This document shows, one piece after another, positions 42,611-51,497 of a stretch of 64,000 nucleotides of DNA (position 1 is the stretch's first letter; each line of letters begins with the position of its first letter). The notes under the pieces are model-generated. The model worked only from the letters and a program-made list of their open reading frames with translations, ran no database searches and had not been told where the DNA came from. Origin of the DNA: Symsagittifera roscoffensis (taxonomy: Eukaryota > Xenacoelomorpha > Acoela > Convolutidae); NCBI RefSeq assembly GCF_963678635.1, contig NC_087071.1, positions 12,473,088 to 12,537,087 of the forward strand. Direction: 5' to 3'. The position numbers and the translations under genes were made by a program.

Positions 42611-45229
42611 ATGTATATTCTAAAATTATTAATTTTTCTCAAACTCCTTTTTCTAGTAATCTCAAATCAAAACATAAACCCTTCCCCTCGTACAGGACCA
42701 CAAGATTTATTAGTAACACATTACGATTGCGAAGAAAATGAACAAAAAACACTACACAAATATGCAATAAATCAAGTATCACAATGTGAAACAGAACCAC
42801 AAGCTATAGAAACCACAGATATAATAGCAACACTCTATTCAAAAGCCCGAGCAACAACAGTTACAGGTTATAAATTCACAGCGACATTTTCCGAAAAGAA
42901 AGTACATTGTTCACAAGTCTCCAACGGCAACAAAAACCGACTTGACCATGAATCATTCTATCAAAGTAATATAGAACGTCTTTTACATCTCAATCCCGAC
43001 GATTGTAAAAATGAATTACTTAGACTAAACATCACACAAAATAAAAACTCCCAAAGAAAATTAGTTAATTTTCAAGTTTTTTCAGACTCTGTACATCAAT
43101 CACAACTTGAAAGACACCAAGGACATATAAAACTAGACGAAAAATACCCGTATAACGGCGCACACGGACGATTAACCTATGACCTACATGATAAACATTG
43201 GATACCACACATTGGTATAAATAACCCATCAAACTGCAAAGCAGACACGAAAAATAAAGGATACCAAGAAATAATGTTTTTCGATTGGAAAATACAACTC
43301 GAAAAAATACAACTCACACGAGATTTATCTGATAATACAATGATCTATCAAGGAATCCGACTACCTTGTAAAAATGATCAAGGATATTGCGACCCTACAA
43401 CGAGAACACAAGCAACAATTGTTTGGTTCCCCGAAGATACATGTACAACATTTCAAGTAGCAAAAATACACGCTCGTATGATAAAATTTCACGAAAAATA
43501 TTTTATACAATCAATTCCATATGAACAAGTCCATCCATCACGAAAACTAAGTTCTAATTTTAGAAACATAGACAATATAGAAAACAAATTGACACGTTTC
43601 CAAATATATCAAGAAACAGAACTTGCATGTAAATACAGGAATCCACTTCACAGAACACAATACTCTGAAATATTAGTTGAATACGAAAAAGGATTCGACA
43701 TGACCACTGGAAAAGTAAAAATCGACCCATATGCCACAGGTCATCCTCTAAACGAAGGAACATCCTATATACCAGTTAATTTTGAAAAAAGCAACGGACA
43801 ACCTGGTGGACATCTAAAACCTTATGACACCAGAAGCACACGCTTACAAGAATTATCACTAATGAATACTACATATTTCGGTAATATCCACTATGATATT
43901 CATTTGGATATGAAACTAGACTATACAATTAGCCGAATTTTTCAAGAAATGTCACTCTCCGAATTAGAAACACTACACCACCTATGCGAATTAGAACGAA
44001 CACAAATATTACAATCACTTGCACTAGCAGTATTAAAAATACCCTACGCAGGATACTTATTATCAGGAAATAGATCAAATTTTTTAGACTACGAAGGAAA
44101 CATCTTATGGTTTTATACTTGTACCAAAAAAGTATCACCACTATACGTTTTTGAAGATAAACGATGTTATAAAAGAATCCCTATCTTTTATAAGAATAAA
44201 GTACATTTCGTGGATACACTTTCACGAAGAACCTATTTCTGGGATACCGCAGTCCCATGTGGATCAGAAAATAGCCACAATGTAGTACAACTAAACCCTG
44301 ATGAAAATAAATATTATCTTCTCACTCCATATCCCACATTAATGCAATCACTCAAAAAATTTTCACCAGAAAGCATTCGCGCTATCGCTCGAAACCCAAA
44401 TATAGACTTACAATCAATAGGAATCTATTCAAAATCAGATATTCAACATCACATTAGAACACAACAATTCCAAGAATTATTAACACAAATGGACACTATA
44501 CAAAGACAATCAATTGACCAAAATCTACGCAAACTTGCAGAAACCGCAGGTTTTGCCGATATCTACACACAAGACTATAGCGGATATTTTAAAGACATTA
44601 AAGATTATATATATCTAAACGGCGAAAAATACCGTCCCCAAGATATATCACCAATTAACATTTTTAGCTTTGTTACACTCAAAAATGAGATCCTCGATTT
44701 TCTAGGATGGCCCTACTACATCTTAGAAAAATTGACTATTTTATACGCAATGTTTAACTTTATTGGATTTCTTTTCTCACTCTTAAAAGGAATCTACAAT
44801 ACATGTGCTATACACACACAAGTAAACAGACAAGCAAGCGTAGCACGCATACTCTTTGCAGGATTTTTTGGAATTTTTTCCACATCTATAAACAAAATTC
44901 TTTTAGACGCACAAATAAAAGAATATAACACAAAAATAACAACACGACAAAATACATACGACGAAGAACATAACAATGTCGACACACAGCCAACGGCACC
45001 ACAATTACCACCCCTACCAAATAACCATCCACTATCCCTAGTCCCACGAAATTTTCGAAACTTAGCCATCACACATAATCCAAATTTTCGACTCACCACA
45101 TCACAAAGTCCCATTCAACATATAATGACACACCAGTCACAAGATGAAAATACTTATGAACAAATTATTGAACAGCCCCATACCACCGCTTTTCAATCTC
45201 AAAATAATAATTTTTTTAGCCCACGATGA
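42611..45229 (+). CDS. env: Envelope-like membrane glycoprotein, 872 residues
   Basis: A signal peptide is visible at the start (about residues 1-18, YILKLLIFLKLLFLVI). A long cysteine-containing ectodomain follows, with few N-glycosylation sequons (for example NTT, NRS). Hydrophobic segments lie at about 708-733 and 744-765, with a cytoplasmic tail of about 105 residues. The order of cysteines and conserved blocks (YDC early, GYC-VW in the middle, then RCY, VDTLSRR, VPC and GIYS) looks to me like the arthropod chuvirus-type glycoproteins known to have been captured by LTR elements; this needs a search. The tail has PTAP (794-797). A candidate splice acceptor (CAG at 42595-42597) lies 13 nt before the ATG. 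The stop overlaps the next ORF as ATGA. The frame is unbroken. Confidence 0.75.
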   Translation: MYILKLLIFLKLLFLVISNQNINPSPRTGPQDLLVTHYDCEENEQKTLHKYAINQVSQCETEPQAIETTDIIATLYSKARATTVTGYKFTATFSEKKVHCSQVSNGNKNRLDHESFYQSNIERLLHLNPDDCKNELLRLNITQNKNSQRKLVNFQVFSDSVHQSQLERHQGHIKLDEKYPYNGAHGRLTYDLHDKHWIPHIGINNPSNCKADTKNKGYQEIMFFDWKIQLEKIQLTRDLSDNTMIYQGIRLPCKNDQGYCDPTTRTQATIVWFPEDTCTTFQVAKIHARMIKFHEKYFIQSIPYEQVHPSRKLSSNFRNIDNIENKLTRFQIYQETELACKYRNPLHRTQYSEILVEYEKGFDMTTGKVKIDPYATGHPLNEGTSYIPVNFEKSNGQPGGHLKPYDTRSTRLQELSLMNTTYFGNIHYDIHLDMKLDYTISRIFQEMSLSELETLHHLCELERTQILQSLALAVLKIPYAGYLLSGNRSNFLDYEGNILWFYTCTKKVSPLYVFEDKRCYKRIPIFYKNKVHFVDTLSRRTYFWDTAVPCGSENSHNVVQLNPDENKYYLLTPYPTLMQSLKKFSPESIRAIARNPNIDLQSIGIYSKSDIQHHIRTQQFQELLTQMDTIQRQSIDQNLRKLAETAGFADIYTQDYSGYFKDIKDYIYLNGEKYRPQDISPINIFSFVTLKNEILDFLGWPYYILEKLTILYAMFNFIGFLFSLLKGIYNTCAIHTQVNRQASVARILFAGFFGIFSTSINKILLDAQIKEYNTKITTRQNTYDEEHNNVDTQPTAPQLPPLPNNHPLSLVPRNFRNLAITHNPNFRLTTSQSPIQHIMTHQSQDENTYEQIIEQPHTTAFQSQNNNFFSPR

Positions 45230-47025
45230 GCCGCCAACTTGGATCACTACACCGATCAAATTCCCATCCAACCAATCTTACCTCTCCAATCCCAATAATA
45301 CCACTTTTTGCTTTTCCGCCACCCGATTTTCCATCTAGCAATGTAACATCAGGCATGAATTCCGACACTAACTCACATATTTCAGTTTTATACTCCATCT
45401 CACAGCTAAATAACCCGAATATTGAAACCCCCGATGAATTTGCCGACTCAGAACCATCCCCATCCAATAATTTTCATAACCCTTCTAATTTTTCTCAACC
45501 TCCTTTTCAACCCATATTGTCCAATAACTCTGACCCAATCACTCCCACACCCTCTTATGCTTCCCAAGTTACCCCAACCTATTCCTCATACCATTCTGAC
45601 CGATCATCTCATTCTCCAGACACCCCCCGAATCTCCCCAGAGCTAGATAATTTTATTACCCTCCAACAACAACCCTACCACCTTAACACCCCGACCATAA
45701 ACCAAATCTCCTCCACTACAAATTCATCCAATCCCCCTACACCCTCTTCAAATTATACTGAATCATTAACACCATCATCCACATCCACTATATCTTCACT
45801 AAACACTAATAGAGCTTACCGCACTTTTAAAAGAAAATTCCCCAACCATCCTTTCCCAGCAAAACCAGGAACAGCCCGTGAATACATCAACCACCCCCAG
45901 CATACTAACACTAAAGAATTTTTAGCTATCACTTTACCCTCGTTTCCACAATACACCTTAAACACCCCTCACGACGCTAACGAAACACGCAACTTTGTAG
46001 ATGAATACGTTTTAATGCCCACTCTCTCTTGGACCTCATACTATCATTTCACTAACCCTCTTTGCTTACCTTTATCCAACACTTCCATCGATATAGAACG
46101 GAGCAAAGACATGCTATATCGACTAACTACACCACTAACCGCTAGACAGTTTACTTACGTTGGATATAAAAAATCACTAAAAATACACACTGCACCTAGA
46201 ACTAATGAATATACACTAGAATACTACGATCACAACATCATCAGAGCTAACCAAGATCAATTCTTAGACGAAGATCGCTTCGCTAATCCACAAATCACCG
46301 AGAAATTTTTCATCAAGACACCATATGTATTTACACTAAACATCTTCAACCGAAAGTTTGATCACATTATTTCAGAAGCACTAACAAACACACAAGCATA
46401 CGAAAGTTTTAAAGAACGCTTCCAAATCTTTTCACTAACCTTTCATTTCCTTGCACCACACGAAAGAGATTTGCACTGCTCACATGATATTATGTTGCGC
46501 ACTAAACAAACACATACATACAGTTACTATCGTTTCATCCAAAACCACTTTGACCTCCACACACCCTCTAGACAACCACACCATCGTTTTCAATTCATCA
46601 ATTCAAAATACACTTCACCGTATTTCCTAAATTTCACATATTGTATTAAAGACACTAACCTCCATGGTATTCTTCGTAATTATGACCCCATAACCCAAAT
46701 GTACATTTTCTGCCCCATCACCAAGACCTTCAACGCCGAAGAATCCCGACCCTTCCTTATCCCGCACGAGTTTGTACAGCCTATAGAAATCCCAATTTTA
46801 GAATTCATCCACAACACTAAATTTAACCACAAATTATATAACTTAATCCAAAACACACCTTATGAGTTTGCAGTAGGCACTGAAGAACTAACCACTATTA
46901 AGGCACTTCAATTGCTTTGGCCACTGCTTCAGACTAAAAATATCATCCGCATTCTAGCTAAACTACTAACAACTTCAGAACTAATTCACGACATCTTCCC
47001 CCACGGTTTTTTCCCCGACGACTAA
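45226..47025 (+). CDS. 599-residue protein of unknown family, downstream of env
   Basis: The ATG overlaps the env TGA in an ATGA. The first 205 residues or so are Pro/Ser/Asn/Thr-rich and probably disordered. From about residue 210 (RAYRTFKRKFPNHPFPAKPG) the protein looks globular, with many aromatic and histidine residues (LSWTSYYHFTNPLCLPLS, FHFLAPHERDLHCSHDIM, GILRNYDPITQMYIF). There is no signal peptide or membrane span. E3 has an intact 601-residue copy (61973-63778, minus). I count about 26 substitutions and one 2-residue indel, mostly in the N-terminal two thirds; the last 200 residues differ at about two sites although silent changes are present. That pattern points to selection on the C-terminal domain. 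I recognise no family. It could be a regulatory, matrix-like or host-defence-antagonist protein; nothing in the sequence decides. Confidence 0.8.
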   Translation: MSRQLGSLHRSNSHPTNLTSPIPIIPLFAFPPPDFPSSNVTSGMNSDTNSHISVLYSISQLNNPNIETPDEFADSEPSPSNNFHNPSNFSQPPFQPILSNNSDPITPTPSYASQVTPTYSSYHSDRSSHSPDTPRISPELDNFITLQQQPYHLNTPTINQISSTTNSSNPPTPSSNYTESLTPSSTSTISSLNTNRAYRTFKRKFPNHPFPAKPGTAREYINHPQHTNTKEFLAITLPSFPQYTLNTPHDANETRNFVDEYVLMPTLSWTSYYHFTNPLCLPLSNTSIDIERSKDMLYRLTTPLTARQFTYVGYKKSLKIHTAPRTNEYTLEYYDHNIIRANQDQFLDEDRFANPQITEKFFIKTPYVFTLNIFNRKFDHIISEALTNTQAYESFKERFQIFSLTFHFLAPHERDLHCSHDIMLRTKQTHTYSYYRFIQNHFDLHTPSRQPHHRFQFINSKYTSPYFLNFTYCIKDTNLHGILRNYDPITQMYIFCPITKTFNAEESRPFLIPHEFVQPIEIPILEFIHNTKFNHKLYNLIQNTPYEFAVGTEELTTIKALQLLWPLLQTKNIIRILAKLLTTSELIHDIFPHGFFPDD

Positions 47026-47028
47026 CAG

Positions 47029-47106
47029 GTAAGTATGAATTAAGTAAATATTACTAACTAATTACAGTATTAAAAACTCACCATTCTTTATCCATGTTTT
47101 CTTTAG
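47029..47106 (+). other. Candidate 78-bp intron directly after the last ORF
   Basis: CAG|GTAAGT (donor at 47029) begins three bases after the stop codon. TACTAAC (47052-47058) matches the branch-point consensus, and TTTCTTTAG ends at 47106. E3 keeps all three at 61891-61969 (minus) although the text between them has diverged. A donor at this place could also serve alternative splicing into the 3' region. Confidence 0.55.
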
Positions 47107-48640
47107 ATTTTTAGCCTTCATCCGACAATCACCTACAAAAACCACAAAAGACAAATAAAAATCGCAAATTTCATCAAACAGATTTCAAAAATTCTATTAA
47201 TCTCTTACACTTATAGATTTATAAATTTAATACCAATGCAATAAATTCATTTCTAAAATTTTCCCCACAAGCAGTAAATTTAATTATGATGAAAATTTGT
47301 AACTTAAAATTCCCCATAACTAGCAGTAAATTTCCAAATTCTATGCAGTAAATTAATAAAATGCAATTGCAGTACTAACCTTTTGATATTTTCATTCATT
47401 CGCACAGAAATTCTATCCACACTCGCACAGCTCGCCCACGAAGAATTGTTTAAAATAATGAATTTCAGTTTCAAGTTTTCACACTCAACAACTCTAACAT
47501 ATAATAACATGTTTCAAACTTTCCTTTAACCCGGTTGGAAAGGAATCATATACTAAACAAAACTAACCAACGCAGCTTACTAAATACCACAAATCATAGA
47601 ATAACAGCATGACTAAGAAAAGGAAACCAACGGTACCCAAACCGGATTAACCCAGTTTAAAACTGGATAATTTATTCTTTTGAAGACTATTATAAAGTCT
47701 AAGAAAGAAATAATAAAACACAAAAAAGTCGAAAGACAAACCCATACCACAAACAATTTGCTTTTTGAAAAAAGGACACAACCAACAAAACATAAGAAAA
47801 ACCACAACAAACCCAACATAAAACGTTGTCACATAACAGGACCCCTCACAAAAACCGCATGAAATCATACTCCCACTCCTGGCCTAACCCACCAGGAAGG
47901 ACGTCCTGAGCATGCTCTATAGCCGGCCTAACCCACCGCGCTACATCCACGCTTTGTGACCACACCTCTATTTTTAATAAGAGCTACTCAAGGGTGAGTA
48001 ACTCTTCAAAATAACCGAACTAAAACAAAAAGCTTTTGTGAAAACAACTAACTAAAATCATAATTAAAAAATATTAAACTAATAAATGTTTTATAAAATG
48101 TAAATTACATTTATGCAATACATAGATCAGAATACAACACCAAGGACGAACATCTAAAGACAAAACGACCCCACTACGCTCGAGAGAGAATGACCAACCA
48201 CAATCGATATGCCACTCACAATCACAACTCAAAGGATTTAGAGTACGACTTGACTTCGCAGAAAAGGACTTCATTGAACTAGACCAATGACCACCTCGAT
48301 GTTCAAGTATACGTACAGATCCGAGTAACCAGGCATCCCCTCCACGCACAATCTCCACGCCATTCCCAAACTAGATCAGACACAAAAGAAGTTCTCCACG
48401 CAGAACAGAAAAACCTGACATAGCAAACCATTCTGAAATCAGATTTGAGTTTGTTGCAAAGACTTAGTCGTTGTCACTAGAAGACACAACGTCTTATGTC
48501 TCTAACTCCAGCTTCCTGGAACTTCTTTAATAAAAAGGAAACAGAAGAAATAAGATGTTCGCCAAACACCAACGTCCGTCATCCATCCTTCGAATTGCAG
48601 AAGAACTATTCTAAAAAACTCTGTAAAACCCGGATGGGTG
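47107..48640 (+). other. E1 3' untranslated region
   Basis: 1.5 kb, collinear with E3 (60359-61890, minus) and partly with E2 (58085-58471). It contains GCAGTAAATT repeated (about 47272-47350), two copies of GGCCTAACCCACC (about 47882 and 47926), a 28-nt hairpin (47979-48006), and GGATGGG next to the 3' LTR as a weak polypurine tract. Open frames here, on either strand, lack ATG starts. Confidence 0.65.
47979..48006 (+). promoter_or_regulatory. Conserved 3'-UTR hairpin
   Basis: AAGAGCTACTCA pairs with TGAGTAACTCTT (one internal mismatch) around a short AGGG-type loop. Equivalent hairpins occur in E2 (58400-58427) and E3 (60990-61017, minus) with different loop bases. Possible RNA-export or termination element; the role is unknown. 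Confidence 0.6.
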
Positions 48641-49048
48641 GAACCTGATCTAAACTACATTTTATGATTGGATAAATTAGATATTTTACCAATGTAAAGT
48701 ATTTAATATTAACCAATCATGATCCATCTAACTAACAACCCACTTATTTGTAAGTGCTGAAGTTACTTGTAATTTCAGCACCAGAGAGATTTGAATTTAA
48801 CTTAGAAATTAGTTGGACTCTCCCGAGCACTTCAGCAACCGCAATAAACCAGTATACCCTAGATCTATTGAGCCTAGCAGAGACTAGTTAAACAACCTGA
48901 GACTAGATAGTATAAGAGTAAGATTAGGATCGGTATTAGACTAAGAAGTTGCACGAATCTATCCGGCCGAAAATAAGATAGCGTGACGAGCAGACGGTGT
49001 ACCCTATCCGAAATTACTCTATGAGTTATACACTCCAGTCCTAACTCA
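48641..49048 (+). repeat. E1 3' LTR
   Basis: 408 bp. It matches the 5' LTR except for a 2-bp deletion near its start. It is followed by TTAC, the second half of the target duplication. Confidence 0.93.
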
Positions 49049-49279
49049 TTACTGCTATAAAAAAAGAAACAGTTTTCATGGATATTATGAACACAAATGT
49101 TCTATAAAAATGAAAAACTATTTCTTCGTCTTAAATTCTTTCAAAGAAATAAATTGTATAAACAATTTTCAAAAAAAAAACTATTACAATGACAAGTTAA
49201 TCAGCTTCGTGGTCTGAAGTTAATTATAAGGTATTACTTTTGTATCGGAATGTCATTTATATGAAAACATTTCCATTAT

Positions 49280-49345
49280 ACTCAAGTGAGCTGAGGAGTT
49301 TTAGTCTGTGTCAATTGACAGTAGTTTCCCCGGTTCGAATCTCTC
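49280..49345 (+). other. tRNA-like segment (possible SINE head)
   Basis: A B-box match GGTTCGAATCT (49332-49342) is preceded at tRNA-like distance by TGAGCTGAGGAG, a worn A box. The acceptor arms do not pair well. Confidence 0.35.
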
Positions 49346-51362
49346 TAACTCTCCCCCTTTTCGAAAAAGTGGGATATTTGTTACTAGGTACAAAGCTTAC
49401 ATATGCTTAACCATTGTTTTTTAATTTTTTTTTATATGGGTAGCAATTCGTAACTAGGTACCCTAGGGGGGATAGTAAGAAAGATTCCCCGATTCCTCAG
49501 CATTGCTCCAGCGTTTTTGCAACTATAATTAGAATTACAGAATTATATCAAAGACCTGGCAAAAGCCACCCTGAGCTAGATTATATGAATTCACAATTTC
49601 ACAATAGAAAATTTTTTGTTGGACTGGATCATTACTGCCTAAACCTGATTTGCCCAAAATAGGCAAGCATACATCACAACAAATAAGGTTCCGTGGAAAC
49701 CATAAAAGTTCGCCGACATTTTATACTTTACAATAACATCTGCTTCATAAATGATTCGATCTCTGGTTGAACATAATTTTGAAAAAGGGAAAGGGGTAAT
49801 TGGAATTATACAAAGGACCATTGTCGACAAGTGACTGTCAGCATATACATCAAGCCATGGTATCATATTACGCGGAATATATGGTAACCATGAAACCATC
49901 TTTGGTGCGACGTAGAAACTTTACGGCAATACGTGGGGAAATTGAGAAGTCAAAATAGGTTTAAGTTTCTCGTGGGCATTCAATATACAGTTTTGTAGGA
50001 CCTCAAAGATATCAGTTGTTAAAACTTTTTATCGGCGCTTCAGAGCAAAATTTTAAATCCCAGGCAAGGCAATTTTTGTTCCATAAAAAACAGTGTATCT
50101 GTTTTTATAAAAGTTGTACCTGATGCCAGAAAGCTTACGTGATGAAACTTAAAACACTTGTTTTATAAAATAGTGAAGAGAGACAATTCTGAAAAAAAAT
50201 TACCCTCTTCCAGTTTTAAGCGTTAATAATCGATTATAATATTATTTTAGTACCAGTCTTACAAAAATAGAGAGAAAGATTGATTTTAATCATTTAATAG
50301 TATATTATAATCTCTCTTTTTGAAACCAAATATAATCAATTATGATCGATTATAATCGATTATAATCAATTATTTTTATCCAACTTTCTAATTCATTTGT
50401 TTGGCGAAAAACAATCCATCATAATCTATTATAATTAATTATCATCCTTTTTGTTTGCCCATTTTTTCTTCTACTTTGCACCTGAATTGTTTTATTTTTT
50501 GCTTTTCATGTGAAAAATGGGAAAATGTTTTAACCGTTTTTCAAATCAATTCAATATTATAGCGTTTTTTTTCTCTTCTTCTTGAGCATAGCTATTTCAC
50601 GATGCACATTATAAGTTTTTTTCACCACCAAATAAACAGCACACAGCTTTAGTTTCATGATTTATATACAAAAGTTATATTTCACATACCGCGGGATTTT
50701 TTCAACTAATATGAAGAAATCTCCATGAAACTTTTGTTTTCTGATAAAATTTGTGTTCCGATGAACCAAAGAGTGACAAGACATCTCACTGAAAAACGGA
50801 TCATAATCTATTATAATAGATTATAATAGATTGTAAGAGATTATAAGAGATTTTAAAGGAATATAAGGGATTTTTGGAAAAATTATAAATAATTATAATT
50901 GATTCTAATTTTTAACAATGTCACGAAAAATGTTATCTAAATAGTGGATTATACATCGTTTAAACATCTAAATTTAGCGCTTACAATTGATTCTAATTTT
51001 GATAAAAGTGCAATTATAATTGTTATATAGTCCATTATTTTCTTGTATACTGAGTTGTATCATGAGTATGCAGTGCAAAAACACACAATACGCCCTGGAA
51101 AATGTTCCTAAGTTTATTATCTAAAACGAGATCTGAAATCATTTTGAAAGTATCAAAGCAATATTTTGCTAATTCAGAACTACTTTCCTGTACCGAGAAA
51201 ATTCTTTCTTTCTGACCTGGAGTACCTCAAGTTTAATTTAATTTTCAGGCCAGGAATTCTTTGTGAAATGTTTCAATAAAGCAGAGATTTTCTTTAAATT
51301 CTTTATTTCTAATCTTATTTCTGATCAGAATTAGCTAAATCTAGGCTTTTTCTAGCTAGATA

Positions 51363-51440
51363 AAAGTCTCCGGCTGCGACTCGAACTCTTGGCTTGCGAT
51401 TGTCGGCGGTTGTGCTAACCGGTAGGCCACCTGACCTGTT
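51363..51440 (-). other. tRNA-like segment (tRNA-derived SINE head or pseudogene)
   Basis: On the minus strand an A-box-like TGGCCTACCGG and a B box GAGTTCGAGTC (complement of 51378-51388) have tRNA-like spacing, with a GTTAGC D-loop-like stretch. No good acceptor stem, so SINE head or pseudogene rather than a gene. Confidence 0.45.
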
Positions 51441-51473
51441 ATGCTTAGATAGTTTTAACAAAGTAATGCAAAA

Positions 51474-51497
51474 TAACACTTGTTATAACAAGTGTTA
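51474..51497. repeat. Perfect 24-bp palindrome
   Basis: TAACACTTGTTA is followed directly by its reverse complement TAACAAGTGTTA. No other feature explains it. Confidence 0.85.

Larger units (their letters stand above)
30137..49048 (+). mobile_element. E1: 18.9-kb env-bearing Ty3/gypsy-type LTR element
   Basis: Two LTRs (30137-30546 and 48641-49048) appear identical by eye except for a 2-bp indel. They are flanked by TTAC on both sides (30133-30136 and 49049-49052), a 4-bp target duplication. The internal order is PBS, leader ORF, structured leader, basic ORF, Gag-protease, Pol (RT, RNase H, integrase), hydrophobic mini-ORF, ATG-less ORF, envelope-like ORF, 599-residue ORF, short intron, 3' UTR. 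RT, RNase H and integrase all have their catalytic residues. Near-identical LTRs and long intact ORFs mean a young insertion. At 18.9 kb it is far larger than typical gypsy/errantivirus-type elements (about 5-9 kb). Confidence 0.93.

Noticed and set aside
47680-47862. 60-codon plus-strand frame in the E1 3' UTR
   Set aside because: Starts at TTG, lysine-rich by composition, and the E2 counterpart is frameshifted and contains a stop.
48074-48358. Antisense 94-codon open frame in the E1 3' UTR, also open in E3 (60639-60905)
   Set aside because: An HBZ-like antisense gene was considered, but the frame starts at GTG rather than ATG, its C-terminal end is not conserved between the two copies, and the copies are so similar that shared openness carries little weight.
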